A stretch of DNA of 64,000 nucleotides. It comes from Arenibacter sp. F20364 (lineage in GTDB: Bacteria > Bacteroidota > Bacteroidia > Flavobacteriales > Flavobacteriaceae). The notes below the pieces were generated by a model that was not told the origin of the DNA, did no database searches, and saw only the letters and a list, made by a program, of their open reading frames with translations. Shown here in pieces: positions 17,846-27,049 of the stretch (position 1 is the stretch's first letter; every line of letters starts with the position of its first letter). Location: positions 1-64,000 of the forward strand of contig NZ_JALKBD010000003.1 of NCBI RefSeq assembly GCF_023015905.1. Direction: 5' to 3'. Both the position numbers and the translations under genes were made by a program.

Positions 17846-18129
17846 AAGATTACTTTTTTACTAAAGTTGGATAAAAAGAATAGCGTGCACAATGATCTAG
17901 GTCACTTGCATCTGGGTTTGGGGAAATCAATATCAAAACAAGGTAAACCATTAAAGGTTAAGGAACCATACAAGTGTATAAACTTTGGTATGGCTTCATT
18001 GCCGATTAGAATATAAGCCGCTTAATGATCCATTATGCCGTAGCAGGTCTTAGTGTTTGACGGGTTTGATAATTTAGATAGTCCTTAAAGGAAAAGTGCA
18101 TGTCCTAATGTATAATCGGACTTATTTTT

Positions 18130-18185
18130 TTACTCGATAATCGAGATTTTAACCTGCCTACCTTAGGCAGGTACTCCGACGCTTG
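18130..18185 (+). repeat. 56-bp dispersed double-palindrome repeat, copy A
   Basis: Two palindromes in a row: CTCGAT-A-ATCGAG and ACCTGCCT...AGGCAGGT, followed by CTCCGACGCTTG. The inverted copy at 37505-37560 matches at 48 of 56 positions by my count. Most differences lie in the loops or in T-rich spacers, so the stems are conserved. It lies at the 3' end of the efflux operon and could act as a terminator. Confidence 0.8.
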
Positions 18186-18198
18186 TTTGTCCGTTCCG

Positions 18199-18260
18199 TT
18201 CAGGCGGGCCTGCCCGAATCCATTCAGGCGGGCCTGCCCGTTCCATTCAGGCGGGCGTCG
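18199..18260 (+). repeat. 24-bp tandem repeat, 2.6 copies
   Basis: TTCAGGCGGGC begins at 18199, 18223 and 18247, a period of 24 bp; the first two units continue CTGCCCG. Each full unit contains the palindrome CGGGCCTGCCCG-like GC-rich core, in sharp contrast to the A+T-rich surroundings. Confidence 0.85.
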
Positions 18261-18301
18261 AAATGTTATTAGTAGTTTCCTTCTGATGCCTCAAGGGCTT
18301 G

Positions 18302-20701
18302 TCACTCCGTTCGTAAACTTTTCACAGGATTGGAATTTGCAGCTTTAATGGCCTGAAAACTAACTGTGATCACTGTTACGAACATTGCCCCGATGACGGC
18401 CATTGCAAAAACCCACCACTCCAATAGTACATGATATGGATAATCTTGCAACCAACCGTTCATAACATAATAGGCTATAGGCACTGCAATAAAACATGAA
18501 ATAATGACCAATTTTAGGAAATCTTTCGAGAGCATCCTCCAAACACCAAAAACAGTAGCGCCCAACACCTTACGAACCCCTATTTCCTTAGTACGCTGTT
18601 CGGCCACAAATGAGGTTAGACCGAACAAACCAAGACAACTTATAAAAATGGCCAAAGCCGTGAATATTCCGGATAGTGTTCCAATTCTTTCTTCAGAAGC
18701 AAATTTTTCTCCGTATTCCGTATCCACAAAATCATACTCAAACGGAAGGTCTGGAAAATGCTCTTTAAATACGCTTTCTATGATAGTTAAATTCTGACTA
18801 GCACTTTGGTTTGGGTTCAATCTTAAATTATAGAAGCTGGAATTACCATGCTTGTCGAATACATACACCCCCTGTTTAACGGCTTCGTAAGGGGATTGGG
18901 TTATCATATCTTCGACCACCCCAATTATCTTCAATGGTGGATTAGGGTCCTCTTCGTCATCATCCTTTAAAAATTTTCCAACGGGATTCTTGATTCCCAT
19001 ATATTTTACGGCAGTCTGATTTAACAAAACGGCGTTTGAATCTGTAGCGAATTCCCTTGAAAAATCGCGCCCATCAACAATTTTCATACCCAAGGATTTG
19101 GCATATTCCGGAGTTACCTCAGTCCAAGCTAAATCTTCCTGGAATCCTTCCGGCTTGCCATCCCAATCAAAACCACTTCGGTTAGACCAAATTTGTGTGG
19201 TTGGGCTACTTGAGGCCGACATTTCGATAACGGCGTTCGAGTTTAAAAACTCGGTTCGCATTAAATCATATTTACCTTGGAAATCCTGGCTGAAGGTGGG
19301 TATCTGTACCAATCCTTCTTTATCATATCCAACTGGACGGTTTTTGGCATAGTTGATCTGCTGCATAACAATTACAGTACCTATAATGAAGGCTACCGAA
19401 ACCGTAAATTGTAGAATTACCAATATTTTTCTGGGCAAACCAGCATATTTGCCAGCTTTAAATGATCCCTTTAAAACATCCACAGGTTTGAAAGAGGATA
19501 AATACAGAGCAGGATAGCTACCAGCCACCAAGGCTGTAAATAAAATAAATACCAGCGAGCTCAGCCAAAAGACACTATTGGTCCATGGAAAGGAGATTTC
19601 CTTTTTGGAGAGATCGTTAAATCCGTTTAAGCACAGCATTACAAATACTATGGCCACTACAAAAGCAAACAGGACCACTATAAAAGATTCACTTAAAAAT
19701 TGATTTATCAACTGATTCCTTCGCGACCCGATTGATTTTCTGATTCCTACCTCTTTGGCTCTTTTTTCAGATCGCGCAGTACTAAGGTTCATAAAGTTAA
19801 TACAGGCCAAAAGCAGTACAAAGGCCCCAATTATTCCAAAAAGCCATACATATTTTATCCTTCCGCCAGACTGCTTTCCGTTTTCAAAATTGCCACGCAA
19901 GTACCAATCTTTCATAGGGAAGAGAAATATTTGCGGATTGAATTCTGCCGTATCTTCGTTCAGGTTTTTCTTTACATTTAATATTGCCTCGGTAACCCTA
20001 TCCATAGTGGTATTGTCCGCAATCTGGACGAACATTTGAAACGAGTTGTTTCCCCATTGATCCTCGGCATTTTTCATCCACTCCTGTGAGGCAATCATTT
20101 TGTCCCAGGACATTAAGAACTCGGTATCGTGAAAAGAATTGTTAAAAGGAATATCCTCATATACCGCGCTGACCATTACATCATACTGATTGTTCACTTT
20201 TAACGTTTTGCCTATTGGTTCTTCATTGCCAAAAAGTGCCTTGGCGACGGATGCTGAAAGCATAACGGAATTTAGCTCGCGCAGGCCGTCCTTCTCCCCC
20301 TTCAGTATCTTTAAATCCAACATTTCCGGAGCCTCCCGCTGCATGAAGTTACCTGTTTTGGAAAGGCTTTTGTCTTTGTATTTTAGATATCTTGAGATAT
20401 TCCAGGAAGACATTACAAGATGTTCGAAGTTGTCATTATAACCATCCCTCAATGCCTTTTCCAAGGGTCTGGGTATGGCTGGACCCGTACCCGTATTCCC
20501 GTTAAAAGTTTGTGACTGAAATACCTGGGCTATCTTCTCCTTCTTGGAAAAATAATTGTTGTGGGACAGCTCGTCCTGTATCCAAAGTCCAATTATAAGG
20601 GTTACGGCCATACCCAATGCCAGTCCGCCAATATTAATGATGGAATACCCCTTGTTATTAGTTAGGTTTCTCCAGGCGATTTTTAGATAATTCTTAAACA
20701 T
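18302..20701 (-). CDS. MacB-type ABC transporter permease
   Basis: A 799-residue permease of the FtsX/MacB_PCD class in the long Bacteroidetes form. It starts MFKNYLKIAWRNLTNNKGYS, followed by the first membrane span (IINIGGLALGMAVTLIIGLW), a periplasmic domain, three spans around 285-420, a second periplasmic domain and three C-terminal spans ending NSNPVKSLRTE. EVGIRKSIGSRRNQL and EIGVRKVLGAT are the coupling segments that contact the ATPase. It is last in the efflux operon and paralogous to the 20837 gene. It does not pump across the inner membrane but transmits mechanical work to the periplasm in MacB-like systems. Substrate unknown. Confidence 0.92.
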   Translation of the reverse strand: MFKNYLKIAWRNLTNNKGYSIINIGGLALGMAVTLIIGLWIQDELSHNNYFSKKEKIAQVFQSQTFNGNTGTGPAIPRPLEKALRDGYNDNFEHLVMSSWNISRYLKYKDKSLSKTGNFMQREAPEMLDLKILKGEKDGLRELNSVMLSASVAKALFGNEEPIGKTLKVNNQYDVMVSAVYEDIPFNNSFHDTEFLMSWDKMIASQEWMKNAEDQWGNNSFQMFVQIADNTTMDRVTEAILNVKKNLNEDTAEFNPQIFLFPMKDWYLRGNFENGKQSGGRIKYVWLFGIIGAFVLLLACINFMNLSTARSEKRAKEVGIRKSIGSRRNQLINQFLSESFIVVLFAFVVAIVFVMLCLNGFNDLSKKEISFPWTNSVFWLSSLVFILFTALVAGSYPALYLSSFKPVDVLKGSFKAGKYAGLPRKILVILQFTVSVAFIIGTVIVMQQINYAKNRPVGYDKEGLVQIPTFSQDFQGKYDLMRTEFLNSNAVIEMSASSSPTTQIWSNRSGFDWDGKPEGFQEDLAWTEVTPEYAKSLGMKIVDGRDFSREFATDSNAVLLNQTAVKYMGIKNPVGKFLKDDDEEDPNPPLKIIGVVEDMITQSPYEAVKQGVYVFDKHGNSSFYNLRLNPNQSASQNLTIIESVFKEHFPDLPFEYDFVDTEYGEKFASEERIGTLSGIFTALAIFISCLGLFGLTSFVAEQRTKEIGVRKVLGATVFGVWRMLSKDFLKLVIISCFIAVPIAYYVMNGWLQDYPYHVLLEWWVFAMAVIGAMFVTVITVSFQAIKAANSNPVKSLRTE

Positions 20702-20836
20702 GTTGTTCGATTATTGATTTGATTGATGATATAGTTTTTTATCCTTAGTTGTTGACTTTTAACCGCTCACTATTCATTATTAATTCAAATTGATTACTGC
20801 ATACTGCCAACTGTTCACTGTCCACTGTATAATCTT

Positions 20837-23269
20837 TCACTCTGTTCGTAAACTTTTCACTGGATTCACTATGGCTGCTTTTATACTCTGATAACTTACA
20901 GTAAGTACTGCTATTGCTAGGGCCATTAGTGCTGCTAAGGCTAAAATCCACCAACCTATTTCAATGCGATACGTAAAATCTTGGAGCCATTTATTCATGA
21001 TATACCAGCCCAAGGGCAAAGAAATAAGCACTGCTATACCCACTAGCTTTAGGAAATCAGTGGTCAAACGATACGTTATTTGACCCACGCTTGCACCTAG
21101 TACTTTTCTGATTCCAATCTCCTTGGTCCGTTTTTCGGCATTAAAGGCCGCTAGGCCAAATAGCCCAAGACAGGCAATCAAAATTGATAGTATGGTAAAT
21201 ACCACAAAAATGCGTCCCAATTTTTGCTCTGCTTGGTAAGTTGTATTGAAAGAATCTTCCATAAAACGATAGCTGAATAATTGGCCAGGCGCCACTTTGT
21301 TCCAGATAATTTCAATACGGGCTATCAAATTTGAAAAATCGCCAGCTTTTAACCTAATGGCCAAAGAACCTGTAGAATTTCCGAGAAATAAGCCCAAGGA
21401 GGCTATATCTTCCCGGAGAGATGCGTAATGAAAATTTTTAACCACCCCAATCACGGTATAGAATACTGGGCTTTCTACACCAAGATCACCAGAAACCCGT
21501 GTCCCCAAGACTTCTTCAGGCGTTAGCCCCAATTTGGCAACCGCAGACTCATTAATTATAGTAGCGGTGGAATCAGTTGGGAAGCGTTTATCAAAATTCC
21601 TTCCTGCAATAAGCTGCATGTCCATGGTCTTTAAATAGTCATGGTCTACCACCCAATTCTGCATTTGCAGGGCATTTTCCTGTTCTGTTGAACCTTCCTT
21701 GAAAAAGGAATTGTCACTGCGGAAAGAAGGTGTGGGCAAATAGCCGGTCAAGGTTGCAGTTGCCACTTCGCCCAATTGCATTACTTCCTCCTTAAAGGAT
21801 TGTACCTGGTTACCCGCGGCATGGACATCCTCTATAAGCAAGACCTGATCTTTGGCAAAACCAAGGTCCTTGCTTTGAATGTATTTCAACTGCTGAAAGA
21901 CCACTAGGGTGCTAATTATCAATAAAACGGAAATGGCAAATTGGAATACGACCAAGGAATTTCGGATCTTTCCCCCGCCAATGCTATTCTCCCCCCCGCC
22001 TTTGAGAACTTTGGCGGCCACAAACTTCGACATAAAAAATGCAGGGTAACTTCCGGAAAAAAGACCTAGAAAAGTTACGGCGACTATCAGGATTATCCAG
22101 AAAATAGGATTAACGAACGGTATCGAAATGGCCTTTCCAGAAAGGTCATTGAAAAAAGGAAGGGCAACCATGGCAATACCAATGGCCAATATCAATGAAA
22201 TAAAGGAAATCAACCCTGCTTCGATCAAAAATTGCCGTACCAGTTCCGTCTTGTTGGAACCCAACGTTTTTCGGATGCCTACCTCCTTAGCCCTTTTTAG
22301 GGAATGGGCCGTTGACAAATTCATAAAATTGACACTGGCCAAGAGGATTAAGAACAAACCAATAAAGGAAAGAATATAGACATTTTGAATACTGCTGTTG
22401 GCACTTAGCTCTATCTCCCGGTTGGAATACAAATGGATATCGGTCAAAGCAATGGTACTATACTTCAAATAATTTCCGGATGCCTCAAAAGATTCCGCTG
22501 TGATACCCGGATAGAAATTCTGCACATATGGGAAGATATATGTTTCCAACATTGATTGTAAGGGAGCTTGAAAATCAGCAATATCCGCCCCCGGCAACAA
22601 TTTTATAAAAGTGAAGTAGTTATGGCTAGTCCATAGCATTTGCTGTGCGTCATCGAACCCGGCCATGGCCATTAAAACATCATGGTCCCTAAACATAGAG
22701 TTTTTAGGGAAATCGGCGACAACTCCAGTTACGGTATAGGTGTCGGTGTTATTCAGCAACAGCTGTTGACCCAAGGCATTATTTACACCAAAGTGCTTTT
22801 CGGCCGCCGTTTTCGTTAGCACCAAGGTATTAGGTTCGGTCAAGGCAGAATTTACATCACCTACGAGCAGGTCAATGCCAAACATTTTAAAGAACGTGGA
22901 ATCCGCAAAAGCAACATTGGATTCTTTGGTATTGGCTTCAGTACCTTGTTTTCTTAACAACAGACTCCCTCGATTCCTTATTCTTGTTACAGACTCTATT
23001 TGGGGAAAATCACTTTTGATGGCAGCGGCCATAGGGGCACCAACTTCAGCGGACCTCATCGTTTTGCCCCCGAACTTTATATCCGCATTTATCCTATAAA
23101 TACGGTCGGCATCTTTGAACATGGTGTCAAAATTCATCTCATCGTAAATGTACAAGGAGATGAGCAGCCCTCCGGCCATACCTATGGCTAGGCCAAAAGT
23201 ATTAAGGAAGGCGAAAAAAGGCTGTCTTTTTAGGCTCCTCCAAGCGATTTTGATGTGATTATTAAACAT
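20837..23269 (-). CDS. MacB-type ABC transporter permease
   Basis: I start at MFNNHIKIAWRSLKRQ (23269), giving 810 residues; the open frame extends 27 codons upstream into non-conserved sequence. Same architecture as the 18302 protein: N-terminal span (FLNTFGLAIGMAGGLLISLY), periplasmic domain with an 'ADRIYRINAD' start, central spans, second periplasmic domain, C-terminal spans, ending VNPVKSLRTE. Coupling motifs are EVGIRKTLGSNKTEL and EIGIRKVLGAS. Two different permease genes with one ATPase suggest a heterodimer, or two alternative exporters sharing the ATPase. The 135-bp spacer after it has no strong terminator. Confidence 0.92.
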   Translation of the reverse strand: MFNNHIKIAWRSLKRQPFFAFLNTFGLAIGMAGGLLISLYIYDEMNFDTMFKDADRIYRINADIKFGGKTMRSAEVGAPMAAAIKSDFPQIESVTRIRNRGSLLLRKQGTEANTKESNVAFADSTFFKMFGIDLLVGDVNSALTEPNTLVLTKTAAEKHFGVNNALGQQLLLNNTDTYTVTGVVADFPKNSMFRDHDVLMAMAGFDDAQQMLWTSHNYFTFIKLLPGADIADFQAPLQSMLETYIFPYVQNFYPGITAESFEASGNYLKYSTIALTDIHLYSNREIELSANSSIQNVYILSFIGLFLILLASVNFMNLSTAHSLKRAKEVGIRKTLGSNKTELVRQFLIEAGLISFISLILAIGIAMVALPFFNDLSGKAISIPFVNPIFWIILIVAVTFLGLFSGSYPAFFMSKFVAAKVLKGGGENSIGGGKIRNSLVVFQFAISVLLIISTLVVFQQLKYIQSKDLGFAKDQVLLIEDVHAAGNQVQSFKEEVMQLGEVATATLTGYLPTPSFRSDNSFFKEGSTEQENALQMQNWVVDHDYLKTMDMQLIAGRNFDKRFPTDSTATIINESAVAKLGLTPEEVLGTRVSGDLGVESPVFYTVIGVVKNFHYASLREDIASLGLFLGNSTGSLAIRLKAGDFSNLIARIEIIWNKVAPGQLFSYRFMEDSFNTTYQAEQKLGRIFVVFTILSILIACLGLFGLAAFNAEKRTKEIGIRKVLGASVGQITYRLTTDFLKLVGIAVLISLPLGWYIMNKWLQDFTYRIEIGWWILALAALMALAIAVLTVSYQSIKAAIVNPVKSLRTE

Positions 23270-23390
23270 GATGCCCGATTTTTGATTTTGATGAATAAAC
23301 TCTATACCTCTTATTAATCCGCAAGGTTTCCAAAACCTTGTAGGTTTCATTTCAAATCCTATGATAGGCTACATTTTGAATTCATAGCCC

Positions 23391-23439
23391 AGACCTACAA
23401 GGAGGTCCACCGAAATGGCGGACAACACCTTGCAGGTCT
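23391..23439. repeat. Long intercistronic hairpin between ATPase and permease genes
   Basis: Outer arms 23391-23402 and 23428-23439 (AGACCTACAAGG / CCTTGCAGGTCT, one mismatch) enclose an inner stem GTCCACC / GGCGGAC around 23405-23423. It overlaps the ATPase stop codon. A related CCTTGTAGGTTT palindromic segment lies at about 23321-23346. It resembles palindromic repeats common in Flavobacteriia. Confidence 0.75.
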
Positions 23440-24133
23440 ATCTCATGGCCCCCACTGCCCTATTATGGCTTTCGGTGGCAATTTGTCCATCAAATAGGTT
23501 TACCACTCTGTGTGCATAGTGCGAATCCCGATCTGAGTGGGTTACCATCACGATGGTAGTTCCTTCCTGATTTAATTCGGTCAATAAATTCATTACTTCG
23601 ATTCCGTTTTTGGAATCCAGATTTCCAGTAGGCTCATCGGCTAAAATCAATTTTGGATTGGTAACAACGGCCCTTGAAATAGCGACACGCTGTTGTTGCC
23701 CCCCTGAAAGTTGCTGTGGAAAATGCTTTTCACGGTGGGCAATCTTCATCCGTTCCAATACCTCCATTACCTTTTGCTTGCGCTCGCTCTTGTTCATTTT
23801 AAGATAGATCAACGGTAATTCCACATTTTCATAGACCGTGAGTTCGTCTATCAGATTAAAACTTTGAAAGACAAAGCCCAAATTGCCCTTGCGCAATTGG
23901 GTACGCTGATTTTCCTTTAAATGTCCCACCTCATGGCCTGCAAATTGATAACTCCCGGACGTTGGGTTGTCCAGCATACCTATTATGTTCAACAAGGTAG
24001 ATTTTCCGCAGCCAGAAGGCCCCATAATGGCAACAAATTCCCCATCTTGAACTTTGAGGTTAACGTTGTTCAGGGCTAAAGTTTCTACCTCTTCGGTCCT
24101 AAAGCTTTTTTTAAGATTCTGTATTTGTATCAT
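23438..24133 (-). CDS. ABC transporter ATPase, MacB/LolD type
   Basis: A 231-residue ATPase. Walker A is GPSGCGKST, the Q-loop FQSFNL, signature LSGGQQQR, Walker [14 protein letters not shown], and H-loop VTHSD. The overall form (N-terminal [23 protein letters not shown]) is that of MacB/LolD/FtsE-like ATPases that drive permeases without moving substrate across the inner membrane. It lies between the adaptor gene (78-bp gap) and the permeases. A hairpin overlaps its stop codon, so expression relative to the permeases may be tuned. Confidence 0.95.
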   Translation of the reverse strand: MIQIQNLKKSFRTEEVETLALNNVNLKVQDGEFVAIMGPSGCGKSTLLNIIGMLDNPTSGSYQFAGHEVGHLKENQRTQLRKGNLGFVFQSFNLIDELTVYENVELPLIYLKMNKSERKQKVMEVLERMKIAHREKHFPQQLSGGQQQRVAISRAVVTNPKLILADEPTGNLDSKNGIEVMNLLTELNQEGTTIVMVTHSDRDSHYAHRVVNLFDGQIATESHNRAVGAMR

Positions 24134-24211
24134 TCTAAAAGGATTATGCGTTATATAATTGACGTCCTTAACTGCCTATTTGTGACAGTTTTGGTTAAAT
24201 ATTTTTTAATT

Positions 24212-25462
24212 TTATTTTAAAATTACATGATCGGCCTCTCCAAAAAGGTCATAATTGGAGGTAATTACTTTCTCACCATTTTCCAGTCCTTCCAATACTT
24301 CGTAGTATCTGGAGTTTTGTTTTCCTATCCTTATATTCCGCTTTAAGGCCTGATTGCCATCCGGATCCACTACAAAAATCCATTGTCCCCCGGTACTCTG
24401 AAAAAAGCTCCCCTTGGGCAGTAGTAAGGCATCACTGGATTCACCCAACTGTAACTTTATGTTATAGCTTTGACCAGCGCGAATATTTTCGGGCTTGTCC
24501 CCCGTAAAAACCAAATCTACCTTAAACTTACCATTACGCACTTCGGGATATACCTTCCGTAACCTCAGGGTATACTCTGTTCCATTCCGTTCAAAAGTGG
24601 CATTTAAGTCGCGCTTCACTCGATCTATATAATGCTCATCTATATCCGCCTCTACCTTAAAGTCCGTAAGGACATTGACCTGCCCAATACGTTCACCTTG
24701 GCCAATATTCTGCCCTATTTCGGCATCCAAAAAACCCAATTGTCCATCTGCAGGCGCCCTTACGTTTAAATGGTCCAGACGTTCGTATACCATGGTCAAT
24801 GTCTTGCGCATACGTTCTAGATCCGTATCCAAGCCTGCCAAGGAGGTGCTGCGCATTTCGTCATCGTGTTCAGTCTGTAATTTGACTATGTCATATTGCT
24901 TCTTGGAAAGCTCAAAGTTTTCTTTTGAAATTAAATACGCTTCCCTCGATATTAATTCGTCATCGAACAATTCTTGGTTTTGTTCAAAATTTCGCTTCAG
25001 TTTGGTGAGTTCGTACTGCGCATTGGCCAATGACTTTCTTCCTTCCACCTGTCTGGAGTCGAAAGTTAGTTTCGTAGACCTAAGATCGTTCTGCTTTAAG
25101 GCTAAATTACTTTCACTATTCAAAATTTGCTCATAAAGGCCTATATTTTCCAACTTTAGAATGATATCCCCTTGTTTTACCATGGCTCCTTCCTCAATCA
25201 ATTTTTCAGTAACCCTCCCGCCTTCGTAGGCATCCATATAAATAGTAGCAATAGGCGCCACCGTCCCATTAATGGTAATGTAATCATCGAATTTGCCCTG
25301 GATTACCTCCGAAATTGACAACTTGTCTTTTTCAGTCCTAAAGGTACTTCCCCCACTTCCGGTTATCATTTTCCAACCTACAAAGAGCAGTAATATCCCA
25401 AGAGCTATGTACCCATAGTGTTTTGGTCGAAGTCCTTTCTTTTTTTCTAATTGTATATCCAT
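24212..25462 (-). CDS. HlyD/MacA-family periplasmic adaptor
   Basis: A 416-residue membrane fusion protein. A single N-terminal membrane anchor (YGYIALGILLLFVGWKM, about 17-33), a biotinyl-lipoyl-like half (GTVAPIATIYMDAYEGGRVT, GAMVKQGDIIL), a long alpha-helical coiled-coil hairpin (about 110-220), the second half (LNVRAPADGQLGFLDAEIGQ), then beta-barrel and membrane-proximal domains. It links the MacB-like permeases to the TolC protein encoded 1 bp upstream. Length is usual for MacA-type adaptors. Confidence 0.93.
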   Translation of the reverse strand: MDIQLEKKKGLRPKHYGYIALGILLLFVGWKMITGSGGSTFRTEKDKLSISEVIQGKFDDYITINGTVAPIATIYMDAYEGGRVTEKLIEEGAMVKQGDIILKLENIGLYEQILNSESNLALKQNDLRSTKLTFDSRQVEGRKSLANAQYELTKLKRNFEQNQELFDDELISREAYLISKENFELSKKQYDIVKLQTEHDDEMRSTSLAGLDTDLERMRKTLTMVYERLDHLNVRAPADGQLGFLDAEIGQNIGQGERIGQVNVLTDFKVEADIDEHYIDRVKRDLNATFERNGTEYTLRLRKVYPEVRNGKFKVDLVFTGDKPENIRAGQSYNIKLQLGESSDALLLPKGSFFQSTGGQWIFVVDPDGNQALKRNIRIGKQNSRYYEVLEGLENGEKVITSNYDLFGEADHVILK

Positions 25463-25463
25463 T

Positions 25464-26810
25464 TTAATTGATGCTTTTTATGTTAAAAATAGGCAGGCCT
25501 TGGTAAAATGACAGCGTATTATGGTTGATTTGAAGTAGTTGTTTTACCTGTAAATTTTTATTTTGTGAGGTAGCGAACATGGATTTGGCAAGGTTTAGTT
25601 CCATTATCGTGAACAAGCCTTTTTCATATTTTTTTTGCGCCACTCCAAAAGCCTGTTCTTGGGCCAGAATTTGTTTTTCGCTTTGGATGAGTTCAACCTG
25701 TAGCGCCTTCTCCTCCTGTACCAATTGTTGTATGGCCTTAAATATTTCCTGCTCTTGTATTTCCAAATTATTCTGCTCCCTTTTCAAAGCAATCTTTTGT
25801 TGTTTTATGTTGGATCGGGTAGACCAGGCGTTGAAAACGGGAACGCTAAGTGAAAAACCAACGAATCTGGAGGCGTTGTCCTTAATCTGGGTTTTGAACG
25901 GAATAGTAAGGCCAAGGGTGTCCCTTGTAGTTTCATAATATCCGGTACCGTAGCCCGTAGAAAAAGAGAGTGAAGGATAAAGCCTTCCCCTGGCAATGCC
26001 AACTTCCTTCTGGGCTGCCTCCATTCTATATCTTTGTGCTTTGAGCAGGGGGACAAAATCCTTTGCCTTTTGGTAGATACTATCAGTGTCATTTTTGGTT
26101 TCTATAATAGTATTGGTAGCTACTGGATTTAATTGAATGGTATTGGCGTTTACCAAATTCATTTCCTGTATCAGGCTAAGCTTGGCCGCCTGTAATTGGT
26201 TTTCGCTCTGGGTAACACCCAATTGATCCGAAAATAATATGGATTCTGCCTCATATAGATCCGCGCCGGCTTTCAGCCCCAGTTCAATTTGTTTCTTGGC
26301 CAATTTAAAGTTCGCTTCCGAGATGGACAATTGCTCCTTGGAGATTGCCAAGAGACCTTCGTAATACTGAATATCATGAAAAGCAGTCATGACTCTAAGT
26401 GCCAATAAAAAACGTTGTTGTTGTGCCGTTTCTTGGGTTGCCTTAAACACAAGCTTTCTTGCCTTGATCGTATTGATCTTTTGGAATCCTTGAAAAAGAT
26501 CAATAGAGGCATTAAGGGCATAACCATTGGAGAAAAAATCGGTATCTACTATATCATTGGTATAGGGGTCCGTAGATCTACCATATCTAATATTATAATC
26601 GGCGAAACCGTTTACCCTTGGAAGCATATCCCTAATGGCCTGATTATAACTCTCCTTCCCAGAATTTTCTTGATATTGATAATCACGCAGTGTAAGATTA
26701 TGCTCCAAAGCATAAGAGATGCAATTATCCAAGGTCCAGTTCTCTTGTGCTTGGAGATACATGCTGATTAACATCAATAGAAAAAATAATTTTCCTTTCT
26801 TAAAACCCAT
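25464..26810 (-). CDS. TolC-family outer membrane efflux protein
   Basis: I start at MGFKKGKLFF (26810), giving 448 residues, because this gives a good signal peptide (FFLLMLISMYLQAQ/ENW). The open frame runs to 26891, but the extension is non-hydrophobic and overlaps a sigma-54-like promoter. The mature protein begins TLDNCISYALEHNL, the standard TolC start, and has two internally similar OEP halves with long helices (SISEANFKLAKKQIELGLKAG; AFGVAQKKYEKGLFT). It forms the outer-membrane channel of the tripartite exporter. It is the first gene of the operon, 1 bp before the adaptor, and divergent from the sigma-54 regulator. Confidence 0.92.
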   Translation of the reverse strand: MGFKKGKLFFLLMLISMYLQAQENWTLDNCISYALEHNLTLRDYQYQENSGKESYNQAIRDMLPRVNGFADYNIRYGRSTDPYTNDIVDTDFFSNGYALNASIDLFQGFQKINTIKARKLVFKATQETAQQQRFLLALRVMTAFHDIQYYEGLLAISKEQLSISEANFKLAKKQIELGLKAGADLYEAESILFSDQLGVTQSENQLQAAKLSLIQEMNLVNANTIQLNPVATNTIIETKNDTDSIYQKAKDFVPLLKAQRYRMEAAQKEVGIARGRLYPSLSFSTGYGTGYYETTRDTLGLTIPFKTQIKDNASRFVGFSLSVPVFNAWSTRSNIKQQKIALKREQNNLEIQEQEIFKAIQQLVQEEKALQVELIQSEKQILAQEQAFGVAQKKYEKGLFTIMELNLAKSMFATSQNKNLQVKQLLQINHNTLSFYQGLPIFNIKSIN

Positions 26811-26875
26811 AATACAATTACATTTAAAGAAGTCAATCACAGGATACCTAAAAACCTTCTGACTCTTAGTTGTAG

Positions 26876-26890
26876 TCCAAGTTCGTGCCA
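26876..26890 (-). promoter_or_regulatory. Candidate sigma-54 (-24/-12) promoter of the efflux operon
   Basis: The minus strand reads TGGCAC-GAACT-TGGA. The -24 half is perfect (TGGCAC); the -12 half is weak (TTGG in place of TTGC, spacing one base off). It lies about 66 bp upstream of the TolC start, and the divergent gene encodes a sigma-54 activator, which supports it. Confidence 0.45.
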
Positions 26891-26971
26891 TTATTGTATC
26901 TTATTGATTTTCAGCTATATAAGAATTGTATGCTATATTTGAGGTATTTAAACGTAAAATATTTGTACAAT

Positions 26972-26994
26972 AAGTGTCCAATATTTAGACACTT
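26972..26994. promoter_or_regulatory. Inverted repeat, candidate binding site of the sigma-54 regulator
   Basis: AAGTGTC and GACACTT, a perfect 7-bp inverted repeat with a 9-nt A+T-rich spacer. It lies 82 bp upstream of the candidate -24 element and 56 bp upstream of the regulator start, a suitable place for an upstream activating sequence serving both directions. Confidence 0.6.
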
Positions 26995-27049
26995 TGCATG
27001 TTTTAAAAAGTCTGTTTTGTAGTTTTAAATTTCCAATAATGATAGAATT

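Larger units (their letters stand above)
17846..18301. other. Intergenic with palindromic and tandem repeats
   Basis: 456 bases between the methyltransferase start and the end of the permease operon. The first 280 bp would hold the methyltransferase promoter; nothing clear was identified. The last 170 bp hold the dispersed repeat and the 24-bp tandem repeat listed below. No gene. Confidence 0.5.

Noticed and set aside
23270-23350. Upstream start for the second permease at 23350
   Set aside because: The first 27 residues are not family-like; MFNNHIKIAWRSL matches the usual permease start.
26811-26891. Upstream start for the TolC gene at 26891
   Set aside because: The added residues would bury the signal peptide, and the ATG is part of the TGGCAC promoter-like element.
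26988-27000. Sigma-54 promoter for the plus-strand regulator at TTTGCATG
   Set aside because: The -12-like GC is present but there is no GG at the required -24 distance.
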